NCBI GenBank assembly: GCA_963702165.1
Contig: OY969722.1
Coordinates: forward strand, 372,001 to 436,000
DNA from: Terrimesophilobacter sp963702165
GTDB lineage: Bacteria; Actinomycetota; Actinomycetes; Actinomycetales; Microbacteriaceae
Direction of reading: 5' to 3'
DNA length: 64,000 bases
Positions 44,696 to 53,776 of the stretch are shown piece after piece. The position numbers and the translations under genes are program-made. The notes under the pieces were generated by a model. The model worked only from the letters and a program-made list of their open reading frames with translations, was not told where the DNA came from and did not search any database. Each line of letters begins with the position of its first letter. The first letter of the stretch is position 1.

Positions 44696-45136
44696 TCAGT
44701 CCTCGAAGGTGTTGACCAGCGAGTGGGCGGCCCGCTCCAGGTAGCCCCACAGCGTGGCGTCCTGCAGCGGCGGCAGCTCGAGCGTGTCCAGGGCGTCGCG
44801 CATGTGTCGCAGCCAGCGCTCCCGGGCATCCGGGTTCACCTTGAACGCGACGTGCCGCATCCGGAGTCTGGGGTGTCCGCGTTCCTCGCTGTAGGTCTTC
44901 GGCCCGCCCCAGTACTGCTGCAGGAACATGCTCAGGCGACGGATGGCGCCGTCGAGATCGTGCGCCGGGTACATCGGCCACAACACCGGGTCGTTCTGCA
45001 CGCCGTCGTAGAACGCGGTGACCAGCCGGTCGAAGGTCGCGCTGCCGCCGATCTGGTCGAACAGCTCGCCGCCGACGGCGGCCCCGCCCTCGCCGGTGCG
45101 GAGCGTCACGTGGGTCTCGCCACCGGATTCACTCAC
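44696..45136 (-). CDS. glbO: Truncated hemoglobin, group II
   Basis: The 146-residue protein has the 2-on-2 globin pattern: LFDQIGGSATFDRLVTAFYDGV, PVLWPMYPAHDLDGAIRRLSMFLQQYWGGP, RGHPRLRMRHVAFKVNPDARERWLRHMRDAL. The proximal His lies in the RMRHVAF segment and the WGGP motif is typical of GlbO. The role is oxygen or nitric-oxide chemistry with bound heme. The GTG start overlaps the end of the MscS gene by 8 bases. Confidence 0.93.
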   Translation of the reverse strand: MSESGGETHVTLRTGEGGAAVGGELFDQIGGSATFDRLVTAFYDGVQNDPVLWPMYPAHDLDGAIRRLSMFLQQYWGGPKTYSEERGHPRLRMRHVAFKVNPDARERWLRHMRDALDTLELPPLQDATLWGYLERAAHSLVNTFED

Positions 45137-46109
45137 CGGACTCCTCCTCCTCGGCCGTCGGCCGCTGTCGCCGCCTGCCTACCGGCTGCGGGACATCCGG
45201 ACTGTCGATGACCACCCGGTTCAGCGCCGGCAGACCGACGTTGATCTCATCGAGCGCGTGCTTGAGTCGCAGCCGCAGTTCGCGCGCGACCGCCCATTGC
45301 TCGGCCGGCCGCGCCTTCATCACCAGGCGGATGACGATGGCCTCGGCCGACACGGACTCGATGCCCCAGATCTCTGGCTTCTCGAGGATCTTCGAGCGCC
45401 AGGCCGGGCTGTTCGACATGGCGGTGGCGGTATCCAGCAGCTTCTCCTGGATGGCGGAGACATCCGCTGTGTACGGGGCGGGAAGGTCAATGATGACGCG
45501 CGCCCAATCGTGGGAGAAGTTGCCGACGCGCAGGATCTCGCCGTTGCGAACGAACCACAGCGTGCCATCGACCGAGCGCACCTTGGTGATGCGCAAGCCG
45601 ACTTCCTCGACCGTGCCGGTCGCTTCGCCGACGTCGACGATATCGCCGACCCCGAGCTGGTCCTCGGCGACCATGAAGATTCCGTTCAGCACGTCTTTCA
45701 CGATGTTCTGGGCGCCGAAACCCAGACCGGCGCCGATCGCGGCGCTGACGATGGCGAACGCCCCGGTGGCGTTCGGGAAGACGATCGAGACCACGAGCAG
45801 GAGGACCACGATCGTGATGATCGCTGTCACTGCGCTGTTGAAGACGGTGCCGAGCGCCCTTGTGCGCTGCACAACGCGCGCCGCGGCGAGCGGCGAGGAG
45901 ATCAGGGCCTGCGTGTCTTCGACGCTGTGCTTCTTCTTGGCGCCAGTGACAACCCGGTTGACGACTCGTCGGATGCCGAAGCGCAGCGCCCAGTTGAGCA
46001 CAAGTGCGAAGACGACGAGCAGAACGGCTTTGACCAGCGGATGGCTGAAGAACGCGTCGACGTTCGCCCAGAAGGCCGTCCAGTCGAAGGCGGGGGGAGT
46101 CTCATCCAT
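45129..46109 (-). CDS. MscS-type mechanosensitive ion channel
   Basis: This 326-residue channel has transmembrane helices at about 20-42, 84-105 and 112-135. The pore-lining helix and beta domain (AIVSAAIGAGLGFGAQNIVKDVLNGIFMVAEDQLGVGDIVDVGEATGTVEEVGLRITKVRSVDG) are the MscS core. The C-terminus ends in a charged tail (PVGRRRQRPTAEEEESGE). It protects against sudden osmotic downshift. Its stop overlaps the globin gene. Confidence 0.93.
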   Translation of the reverse strand: MDETPPAFDWTAFWANVDAFFSHPLVKAVLLVVFALVLNWALRFGIRRVVNRVVTGAKKKHSVEDTQALISSPLAAARVVQRTRALGTVFNSAVTAIITIVVLLLVVSIVFPNATGAFAIVSAAIGAGLGFGAQNIVKDVLNGIFMVAEDQLGVGDIVDVGEATGTVEEVGLRITKVRSVDGTLWFVRNGEILRVGNFSHDWARVIIDLPAPYTADVSAIQEKLLDTATAMSNSPAWRSKILEKPEIWGIESVSAEAIVIRLVMKARPAEQWAVARELRLRLKHALDEINVGLPALNRVVIDSPDVPQPVGRRRQRPTAEEEESGE

Positions 46110-46156
46110 ATTCTCGCCAGTCTACTTTTCCGTGCCTGCTCGCTCGCTCCGAGGCC

Positions 46157-46213
46157 CCGGTGGTCGAGCCTGTCGAGACCGCGCGAGGGGATCTCGACAA
46201 GCTCGATCACCGG
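46157..46213. repeat. TCGAGCCTGTCGAGACC inverted repeat (24-bp arms)
   Basis: Left arm 46157-46180 and right arm 46190-46213 pair at 21 of 24 positions. All mismatches are transitions, tolerable as G-U in RNA. The loop is 9 bases. The pattern CTCGACA(A/G)GCTCGA recurs at 23014-23034. It separates the convergent ends of neighbouring transcripts at mscS and pepN. Confidence 0.7.
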
Positions 46214-46233
46214 TTGGCTCGACCACCTGGGCG

Positions 46234-48790
46234 TTAGCGCTGCTTGTCGCGCTCCTGAACCTTCAGCGCGCGCTCGACGCCTGCGAGGTTCTCCACCACG
46301 AGCCGTCGCAGAGCCGGGATCTCCTGGTTGGCGTCCAGCCACGCGTTGGTCGCGTCGACGAGCGACTTCGTAGCCAGCGGCGCCGGGAAGAGGCCAACGA
46401 TGAGCGTCTCGGCGATGTGGTAGCTGCGCGACCCCCAGATGTCGTTCAGGCTCGCGAAGTAGCGCTCCACGAGCGGCTCGAGCACCGCGGGGTCGTTGAC
46501 GTGCTGGAAGCCGAGCGCGGTGTTCCGCACGATGGCGTTCGGCGCATCCGTCTGGTCCACGATCGAGGCGAACGCGGCTTGAGCTTGGCCTCCACCGTCG
46601 GGAAGGTGGCGCGAGCGCGCGCTGCCGCCTGCTGGCCGTTCGCGGTGTTGTCCTTCTCCAGCGCGGCGTCGATGTCCGCCTCGGTCGCGGCGCTGTTCGA
46701 GCACGAGGCCCTCGAGCAGCTCCCAGCGCAGGTCGGTGTCGATCGGTCGAGGCCGTCGAGTGCGACGGTGCCGTCGAGCAGCCCGCGCAGTGCGGCGACG
46801 TGGTCACCGATCGACGCGACGCTCGCGAAGAACTTCACGAACTGGAACTGCGCATCCGACCCCGCCTTCGCCAGCTCGGCGAGGGTCCACAGCGACGTCG
46901 CCGACGTACTCGATGCGTCTTTGCGCGCTCGAACGGGTCGACGTAGGTGCGCGACCGTGGTGACAAGCTGGTTCAGCGTCGTCCGGATGGTGGTGCTCTC
47001 GGTCTCGGTGGCGATGTTGCCGAGCACGAGCTTCACGTAGTCGCGCGGGGCGACCTCGGCGTCGCGGGTCGAGTCCCACACCGAACCCCATACGAGCGCA
47101 CGCGCGAGCGGGTTCTCGATGTCCTTCAGGTGCGCGATCGCCGACTGCGAGCGACTGCTCGTCGAGGCGGATCTTCGCGTAGGCGAGGTCCTCGTCGTTG
47201 ATGAGCACGAGCGCGGGCTTGCGCCGCCCGACCAGCTCGGGAACCTCGGTGCGCTCACCGTCGACATCCAGCTCCACGCGGTGCGTCCCGGACGAGCTTG
47301 CCGCGCGACGAGGTCGTAGAAGCCGATCGCGAGACGGTGCGGGCGGATGGTCGGGTAGTCCTCCGGTGCGCTCTGCAGCACCGCGAAGCTCGTGATGATG
47401 CCGTCGGCGTCCGTCTCGATCTCCGGACGCAGCGTGTTCACGCCCGCGGTCTCCAGCCACAGCTTCGACCAGCCGCTCAGGTCACGGCCGCTGGTCACCT
47501 CGAGCTCGGCGAGCAGGTCGGTCAGCTCGGTGTTGCCGTAGGCGTGCTTCTTGAAGTACGCGGCGACGCCGGCGAAGAACGCGTCCTCACCGACCCAGGC
47601 GACGAGCTGCTTGAGCACCGACCCGCCCTTGGCGTAGGTGATGCCGTCGAAGTTGACCTGCACGTCTTCGAGGTCGTTGATGGTCGCGACCACCGGATGC
47701 GTCGACGGCAGCTGGTCCTGGCGGTACGCCCAGCTCTTCTCCATCGCCTGGAACGTCGTCCACGCCTCCGTCCACTCGGTGGCCTCGGCGGTGGCGATGG
47801 TGGACGCCCACTCGGCGAACGACTCGTTGAGCCACAGGTCGTTCCACCACTTCATGGTGACCAGGTCGCCGAACCACATGTGCGCGAGCTCGTGCAGGAT
47901 CGTGACGACCCGGCGCTCCTTGATCGCATCCGTCACCTTCGACCGGAAGACGTAGGTCTCGGTGAACGTGACCGCGCCGGCGTTCTCCATGGCGCCCGCG
48001 TTGAACTCGGGCACGAACAGCTGGTCGTACTTCTCGAACGGGTACGGCGTAGTCGAACTTGCTCTCGAAGTAGGCGAAGCCCTGACGGGTCTTCTCGAAG
48101 ATGTAGTCGGCGTCGAGGTACTGGCTGAGCGACTTGCGCGAGAAGATGCCGAGCGGGATGATCCGTCCGTCGCTGCTGGTGAGCTCGCTGCGCACGACCG
48201 CGTACGGGCCGGCGACGATTGCGGTGATGTACGACGAGATGACCGGGGTCGGCGCGAACACCCAGGTGGCCGAGCTCGCCGTTCATGACGGGCTCGGGGG
48301 TGGGCGAGTTGCGACACGACGACCCAGTGGGCGGGTGCGGTGACGGTGAAGGCGAAGGTGCCTTCAGGTCGGGCTGCTCGAACACCGCGAACACGCGGCG
48401 GGAGTCCGGCACCTCGAACTGCGAGTACAGGTACACCTCGTTGTCGACCGGGTCGACAAAGCGGTGCAGACCCTCGCCGGAGTTGGTGTACTCGGCGTCG
48501 GCGACGACGCGCGAGCACGTTCTCGTCGGCGAGGCCCGTCGAGCTGGATGCGCACACCGTCGGCCACCGAGGGGTCCAGTTCGACGCCGTTCAGCGTGAA
48601 TGGAGTGCACCGTGCGCGTGAATGCGTCGATGAACGTGGAGGCGCCTGCGGTGGCGGTGAACTTGACGACCGTGGTGCTGCGGAACATCTCGGGTCCCGT
48701 CGTGAGGTCGAGCTCGACGTCGTAGCTCTGCACGTCGACGAGCGCCTTGCGCTCCTGGGCTTCGAGGCGGGTGAGGTTGTCTCCAGGCAC
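46234..48790 (-). CDS. pepN: Aminopeptidase N (frameshifted here)
   Basis: This M1 zinc aminopeptidase removes N-terminal residues from peptides. It contains FNAGAMENAGAVTF (the GxMEN substrate motif), LHELAHMWFGDLVTMKWWNDLWLNESFAEW (HExxH-x18-E zinc site), an N-terminal beta domain and a long helical ERAP1-like C-terminus. About thirteen extra bases and three missing bases break the frame, between 48598 and 46581. Net correction of ten bases yields exactly 848 codons, the usual length. I prefer GTG 48790 (MPGDNLTRLEAQERKAL), which has GGGAG upstream, to ATG 48802. Confidence 0.9.
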
Positions 48791-48909
48791 TTGGGCTCCC
48801 ATGTCAGCGGACGAACTGCGCGCGGCAACGGCGGCGGCGCGCACACCAGACTAGTCGGCGCGGCCGCCCCGGTGCAGGTCACTCAGGAGGGATGCGCTTG
48901 ACTGGATGC

Positions 48910-49527
48910 ATGACCATCGATGCATCCGCCACCCCCGTTCACTTCTGGTTCGACCCGTCCTGCCCGTGGGCGTGGATGACGAGCCGCTGGGTCGACGAGG
49001 TATCGCAGCATCGAGAACTCGACGTCACCTGGCACGTGATGAGCCTCGCGGTGCTGAACGAGGACAAAGACGTCGACGATGACTATCGGGCGTTCTTCCC
49101 ACGCGCGCTGCGCTACACCCGGCTCGTCGCCGCGGTGAAAGAGCTCGAGGGCGCGGGAATCGTCAAGCCGCTCTACGACGCGCTCGGCGCCCGCATCCAC
49201 CTCGACGGGTCGAAGGATCCGGACGCCGTGATCCCGGAGGCGCTCGCCGAACTGGGCCTTCCGGCCGAGTACCTGAAATACGCCGACAGCGACGAGTTCG
49301 ACGAGCAGATGCGCGCCTCGCACTTCGACGGCATCAACCGGGTCGGCCAGGACGTCGGCACTCCGGTGATCGCCGTGAACGACGTCGCGTTCTTCGGTCC
49401 GGTGATTTCGCCCACACCAAAGGGCGACCAAGCGGTCGCCCTCTGGGATGGCGTGCTAGCTGCGGCTTCCTACGATGGGTTCTTCGAACTCAAGCGGTCG
49501 CGCACTCGGGGTCCGGTCTTCGACTGA
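48910..49527 (+). CDS. DsbA family / mycothiol-dependent reductase-like protein
   Basis: This 205-residue thioredoxin-fold protein with a DsbA-like insertion begins ATPVHFWFDPSCPWAWMTSRWVDEV, where the SCPW site keeps only one cysteine, as in the FrnE/mycothiol-dependent nitroreductase-like group. The C-terminal VGTPVIAVNDVAFFGPVISPTP holds the cis-Pro loop. It is cytoplasmic with no signal peptide. ATG 48910 is chosen over an upstream frame start. It is divergent from pepN. Confidence 0.85.
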   Translation: MTIDASATPVHFWFDPSCPWAWMTSRWVDEVSQHRELDVTWHVMSLAVLNEDKDVDDDYRAFFPRALRYTRLVAAVKELEGAGIVKPLYDALGARIHLDGSKDPDAVIPEALAELGLPAEYLKYADSDEFDEQMRASHFDGINRVGQDVGTPVIAVNDVAFFGPVISPTPKGDQAVALWDGVLAAASYDGFFELKRSRTRGPVFD

Positions 49528-50163
49528 CGTCGGACGCAGGATCGCTGACGAGTCGTCGATCGCCGCAGTCAGCAGCGCGCGCAGCCGCGCATCCGGGTTC
49601 TCGATGCATGCGCCGGCGATGCCGAGAACGGAGATCCGGATGACCGACTCGCTCAGGCGGGACGCGGCCTTGTTGCCGGTCGGCAGCCGGTAGCTGCCCA
49701 CGAAGTCCCGCGCCCAGCTGACGGCCAGCGGGGTTCGCTGCATCGCACTGTCCACCGCGGCCGCGAGGTCTGGCGCCGGTTCGACGTCCATCCTCTCGAG
49801 GATCCGCTGGCAGGAGAGGATGCCGACAGCAAGCGCACGCTGCCGTTCCTCACTTGCGATGGGAAGGGCGACGCTCGCAGCACGAAGCGCGATGGCGACC
49901 TCAACCGAGCGGTCGGGGCCATTCAGCCCGATAACCGAGGGGATGAGCACGGCAAGCCTGGAGCGTTCCGTGTCGGAACTGCAGTCGTTGACCATGCGGG
50001 CAAGGAATGCCAGAGCCGGATGCGTGCACGACGGATGGTCGCTCCAGCGCTCTCCAGCCAGATAGGACGCGAACTCCATGAAGCACGCGCCTGTTCGGGG
50101 ACTGCGGTGCCGTCCTGCAGAAAGGACTGGGACCATCCCGGGCGATACGGTCGTCGGTGACAT
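49456..50163 (-). CDS. Hypothetical protein (235 aa)
   Basis: The 235-residue product from ATG 50163 has GGGAGG 5 bases upstream, supporting expression. It is helical (SVEVAIALRAASVALPIASEERQRALAVGILSCQRILERM, SESVIRISVLGIAGACIENPDARLRALLTAAID) and resembles repeat-type scaffold proteins, but I recognise no family. Its last 72 bases overlap the end of the DsbA-like gene on the other strand, an unusually long convergent overlap. Confidence 0.6.
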   Translation of the reverse strand: MSPTTVSPGMVPVLSAGRHRSPRTGACFMEFASYLAGERWSDHPSCTHPALAFLARMVNDCSSDTERSRLAVLIPSVIGLNGPDRSVEVAIALRAASVALPIASEERQRALAVGILSCQRILERMDVEPAPDLAAAVDSAMQRTPLAVSWARDFVGSYRLPTGNKAASRLSESVIRISVLGIAGACIENPDARLRALLTAAIDDSSAILRPTSVEDRTPSARPLEFEEPIVGSRS

Positions 50164-50266
50164 CTGCGCCTCCCGCGTTTGTCGCGTTTGCAGTTCCCTC
50201 CAGTGTGCGCCTGTTGTCGGCCGAAGGCCAGAGGTGGAGACCTGCGGCATCCTTAGAATGGCCTGT

Positions 50267-50755
50267 ATGCGCATCCACATCGCCACCGATCACGCCGGTC
50301 TGGACTTCAGCCGCGACCTTCAGGAGCACCTGCGCGGTGCTGGCCACGAGGTGATCGACCATGGCCCGCGGGAGTATGACCCGCTGGATGACTACCCGTC
50401 GTTCTGCATCAATGCTGCGATCGGTGTTGTGACCGACCAGCAGTCCGGGATCGAGGCTCTCGGTGTCGTCTTCGGCGGCTCGGGGAACGGCGAGCAGATG
50501 GCGGCCAACAAGGTGCGGGGCGCCCGCGCCGCGCTGGTCTGGAACCGGTCGACCGCCGAACTCGCGCGCGAGCACAACGATGCCAACCTGATCTCGATCG
50601 GCGCGCGCCAGCACACGCTGGAGGAGGCGATCGAGTTCATCGACGTCTTCATCGCGACGCCGTTCTCGGGCGAGGAGCGCCACTCGCGCCGGATCGGTCA
50701 GCTCGCCGAGTACGAGCGCACCGGGAACATCGCGGGGCACGAGATCGGCGCCTGA
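50267..50755 (+). CDS. rpiB: Ribose-5-phosphate isomerase B
   Basis: The 162-residue RpiB/LacAB-family isomerase interconverts ribose-5-phosphate and ribulose-5-phosphate. It begins MRIHIATDHAGLDFSRDLQEHLRGAGHEVIDHGP. It has GVVFGGSGNGEQMAANKVRGARAALVWNRSTAELAREHNDANLISIGARQH and ends EYERTGNIAGHEIGA, typical of actinobacterial members. The stop overlaps the nei start (TGATG). Confidence 0.95.
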   Translation: MRIHIATDHAGLDFSRDLQEHLRGAGHEVIDHGPREYDPLDDYPSFCINAAIGVVTDQQSGIEALGVVFGGSGNGEQMAANKVRGARAALVWNRSTAELAREHNDANLISIGARQHTLEEAIEFIDVFIATPFSGEERHSRRIGQLAEYERTGNIAGHEIGA

Positions 50756-51705
50756 TGCCTGAGGGACACTCCGTCCACCGCATTGCGCGGCAGTTCGCCC
50801 TCCACTTCGTGGGCAAACGCGTCGAACTGAGCTCGCCGCAGGGACGGTTCGCGGCCGGTGCCCAGCAGCTCGACGGGCTCACCATGACCGACTCGCGTGC
50901 GGTGGGAAAGAACCTGTTCCTCGAATTCGACCACCGGCTGTGGCTGCGCGTGCACCTCGGCATCTACGGCGCGTGGGATTTTGCGGGCGACATCTCGACG
51001 GATGCGCCGCTCACATCCGTCGACAAGCGAGGCGACGACCTTGCCAACTATGAGGACTCTCTGCACTCGATCGGCGCGCCCCGGCGTTCCCGGCTGCGCA
51101 TGTCGGAGAAGGAGACGCTGCAGCCCGAGCTGGATACCTGGCCGCCGGAGCCGGTCGGCCAGGTGCGGGTACGGCTCCTGACCGAGGACACCGTCGCCGA
51201 CCTGCGCGGACCGACCGCCTGCGAGGTGCTGCTGCCGGAGCAGGTCGATGCCGTGGTGGCGAAGCTGGGACCCGACCCGATGATGGACGACTCCCAGGAG
51301 GCGGAGGACAGGTTCACCGCAACGGTGCTGAAGAAGCCGACCCCGATCGGCCCGCTGCTCATGGACCAGGCGGTGGTCAGCGGCATTGGAAACGTCTACC
51401 GCGCCGAACTGCTGTACCGGGCGCGACTAGACCCGCACACCCCAGCAAAGCGGGTTCCGGAGGAGACCGTGCGCGCGCTCTGGCGCGACTGGGTGCACCT
51501 GTTGCGCATCGGTGTCGAGACCGGCCACATGCTGACGATGGACTACCCGACCGACGAGGACTATCGCAAAGCGCTCGCCAACAGCGAGGACCGGCACTGG
51601 GTCTACCAGCGCGCCGGGCTGCCGTGCCGCACCTGCGGCACGCACATCCTGATGGACATGGCAGCGGGCCGGAAACTGTACTGGTGCCCTAACTGCCAGC
51701 GGTGA
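50755..51705 (+). CDS. Fpg/Nei family DNA glycosylase (Nei-type)
   Basis: This 316-residue base-excision repair enzyme starts MPEGHSVHRIARQFALHF, where Pro2 and Glu3 are catalytic and the SVHR segment is that of actinobacterial Nei. The helix-two-turn-helix is GPLLMDQAVVSGIGNVYRAELLYRARL. The zinc finger reads CRTCGTHILMDMAAGRKLYWCPNC at the C-terminus. It removes oxidised pyrimidines. Coupled to rpiB by TGATG. Confidence 0.94.
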   Translation: MPEGHSVHRIARQFALHFVGKRVELSSPQGRFAAGAQQLDGLTMTDSRAVGKNLFLEFDHRLWLRVHLGIYGAWDFAGDISTDAPLTSVDKRGDDLANYEDSLHSIGAPRRSRLRMSEKETLQPELDTWPPEPVGQVRVRLLTEDTVADLRGPTACEVLLPEQVDAVVAKLGPDPMMDDSQEAEDRFTATVLKKPTPIGPLLMDQAVVSGIGNVYRAELLYRARLDPHTPAKRVPEETVRALWRDWVHLLRIGVETGHMLTMDYPTDEDYRKALANSEDRHWVYQRAGLPCRTCGTHILMDMAAGRKLYWCPNCQR

Positions 51706-51727
51706 ACCGCCATGCCATGCTTGAGCG

Positions 51728-52342
51728 ATGCGCCACAATCCGTCCTTTGTCATCGATGACCCGCAGGAGGTCCGGCGGCTGATCCGCGAGAACCCGTGGG
51801 CGACCATTGTTGCCAACACCGCGAAGGGGCTCGTCGCATCGCACTACCCGGTCCTGCTCGAGGAGAACCGCGACGAGATCAGCATCGTCTCGCACGTCGG
51901 CCGCCCCGATGACCGCCTGCTCGAGCTCGGCAGCTCGGAGATGCTGGTCATCATCCAGGGTCCGCACGGTTACATCTCGCCGGGCTGGTACGGCGACTTG
52001 AAGTCAGTGCCGACCTGGAACCACGCCACAGCGCACCTGTACGGAACGCCCGAGATCCTCAGCGACGAGGAGAACTGGCAGGTGCTCGGCACCCTGGTCG
52101 GGCATTTCGAGGGGCGGATGCCGCATCCGAAGCTCCTCGAGGACGACGATGAGAACCGGCAACTCGCGACGGGCACCGTTGGCTTCCGGCTCGTTGTGAC
52201 GCGCTTCGACGCGCGCCTGAAGCTCAGCCAGAACAAGCCAGCCGACGTCGTCCACACGGTCATCGACGAACTCGACCACGGTGCCAACTATTCGCAGCCC
52301 CGACTGGCTGACGAGATGCGCAGAGTGCACGGAGAACAATGA
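51728..52342 (+). CDS. PaiB-type FMN-binding protein
   Basis: The 204-residue protein matches the PaiB family (FMN-binding negative transcriptional regulator). It has MRHNPSFVIDDPQEVRRLIRENPWATIVANTAKGLVASHYPVLL, HVGRPDDRLLELGSSEMLVIIQGPHGYISPGWY and VPTWNHATAHLYGTPEIL. In Bacillus, PaiB affects protease genes. Elsewhere the role is vague, and the split-barrel fold suggests flavin-related chemistry. It overlaps the amidohydrolase start by ATGA. Confidence 0.9.
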   Translation: MRHNPSFVIDDPQEVRRLIRENPWATIVANTAKGLVASHYPVLLEENRDEISIVSHVGRPDDRLLELGSSEMLVIIQGPHGYISPGWYGDLKSVPTWNHATAHLYGTPEILSDEENWQVLGTLVGHFEGRMPHPKLLEDDDENRQLATGTVGFRLVVTRFDARLKLSQNKPADVVHTVIDELDHGANYSQPRLADEMRRVHGEQ

Positions 52343-53772
52343 ACCTCAGCAATGCACGCGTCGGCGACAGGCTCGTCGACGTGGAGATCAAAGACGGCTC
52401 GATCACCGGCTTCCGGCCGGCTGGCACGAGCGCAGGGGAGTCGCTCGATCTCGACGGACGTTGGTTGCTTCCCGGAATGTGGGACCGGCATGTGCACGTC
52501 GGCGAATGGGCGTACACGCTCCGCCGCATCGACTTGTCCCGCGTCACCTCGGCTGCCGAGGCCGCCGATGTGATGAAGCTGCATGTGCTTGCGCAGGAGG
52601 ACCAGCGCGAGACCGTGATCGGCGTCGGCATCCGCGACGCCCTCTGGCCCGACAACGCCTCGACCAGGCAGCTGCTGGATGACGCTGTCGGCGACCGCAG
52701 CGTCGTGCTCATCAACTCAGACCTGCACTCCTGCTGGTTGAGCACCGCGGCGGCCCGCGTGTACGGTTACGGCGACCACCCGACCGGTCTGCTGCAGGAG
52801 GACGACTGCTTCGAGCTCGCCGGACGCCTCAAGCAGGCGCCGAAAGAGCAACACGACCAGTGGGTGCGCGATGCCGCGCTCACCGCGGCTGCGCGCGGCA
52901 TCGTCGGAATCACCGACCTCGACATGGCGCCGAACATCGAGAACTGGACGCGCCGTTTCGGCAACGGCTTCGACGTGTTGCGCATCGATGCGGGCATCTA
53001 CACCCAGTACCTGGATCAGGCGATCGAAGATGGGCGCTTCTCGGGGGAGACGCTGACAGACGATGGACTGCTGCGGGTCGGCTCGTTCAAGATTCTCACC
53101 GACGGGTCACTCGGCACCCGCACCGCCTATTGTGTCGACCCCTACCCGGGCACCCACGATCACGGCATGCTCACCGTCCCGACCGACCGGCTCGTTCCGT
53201 TGCTGCGCAAGGCGACGGATGCGCGGATCAGGTTGACCGTGCACGCCATCGGCGATGAGGCGAACCGGCTCGCGCTGGATGCGATTGAGGCCGTCGGCGG
53301 ACGAGGGAACATCGAGCACGCGCAGCTGCTGCGGCGTGAGGACATCCCGCGGATCGCCGCGCTCGGACTCGCCGCGAGTGTTCAACCAGAGCATGCCATG
53401 GACGACCGTGACATCGCCGATCGGTATTGGAGCGGACGCACCGATCGCTCGTTCATGCTGCGCTCGCTGCTCGACGCCGGGATCGAGCTGTGGTTCGGCT
53501 CTGATGCGCCGGTTGCCCCGATGGACCCGTGGATCACGATCAGCGCCGCTGTGAGCCGCGCTCGCGACGGACGCGAGCCGTGGCATCCGGAGCAAGCGGT
53601 GACGGCCAGTGAGGCCATCGCTGCCTCGACGCGCTCAAGCGTCGCGGAGGGGGAGGTCGCCGACCTGATCGCGGTGGAACTCGACCCGTACAGCGCCGAC
53701 GGCGAGCAGTTGCGCACCATGCCCGTTGCGCTGACGCTGCTCGCCGGTCGCGTCACCCACTCGACGCTGTAA
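52339..53772 (+). CDS. Amidohydrolase family protein (YtcJ-like)
   Basis: This 477-residue metal-dependent hydrolase of the Amidohydro_3 group contains WLLPGMWDRHVHVGEWAYTLRRIDL (first His-x-His metal pair), ILTDGSLGTRTAYC, HAIGDEANRLALDAIEAVGGRGNIEHAQL (metal His residues) and GSDAPVAPMDPWITISAAVSR. The substrate is not evident. Coupled with the PaiB gene, and converging on the MFS gene. Confidence 0.9.
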   Translation: MNLSNARVGDRLVDVEIKDGSITGFRPAGTSAGESLDLDGRWLLPGMWDRHVHVGEWAYTLRRIDLSRVTSAAEAADVMKLHVLAQEDQRETVIGVGIRDALWPDNASTRQLLDDAVGDRSVVLINSDLHSCWLSTAAARVYGYGDHPTGLLQEDDCFELAGRLKQAPKEQHDQWVRDAALTAAARGIVGITDLDMAPNIENWTRRFGNGFDVLRIDAGIYTQYLDQAIEDGRFSGETLTDDGLLRVGSFKILTDGSLGTRTAYCVDPYPGTHDHGMLTVPTDRLVPLLRKATDARIRLTVHAIGDEANRLALDAIEAVGGRGNIEHAQLLRREDIPRIAALGLAASVQPEHAMDDRDIADRYWSGRTDRSFMLRSLLDAGIELWFGSDAPVAPMDPWITISAAVSRARDGREPWHPEQAVTASEAIAASTRSSVAEGEVADLIAVELDPYSADGEQLRTMPVALTLLAGRVTHSTL

Positions 53773-53776
53773 CGCG

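Noticed and set aside
28068..48790. Programmed frameshifting or four-base codon reading as the cause of the many broken frames
   Set aside because: The sites share no slippery sequence, stop codon or stimulatory structure. They involve many different codons and both insertions and deletions, and would need over ten events in one protein. A mixed-strain consensus explains them more simply.
28068..48790. Genuine pseudogenes of the phenylacetate and histidine pathways
   Set aside because: Motifs and lengths are fully preserved once single bases are corrected. There are no internal stops in the corrected frames and no large deletions. Gene decay would also produce missense changes and nonsense codons.
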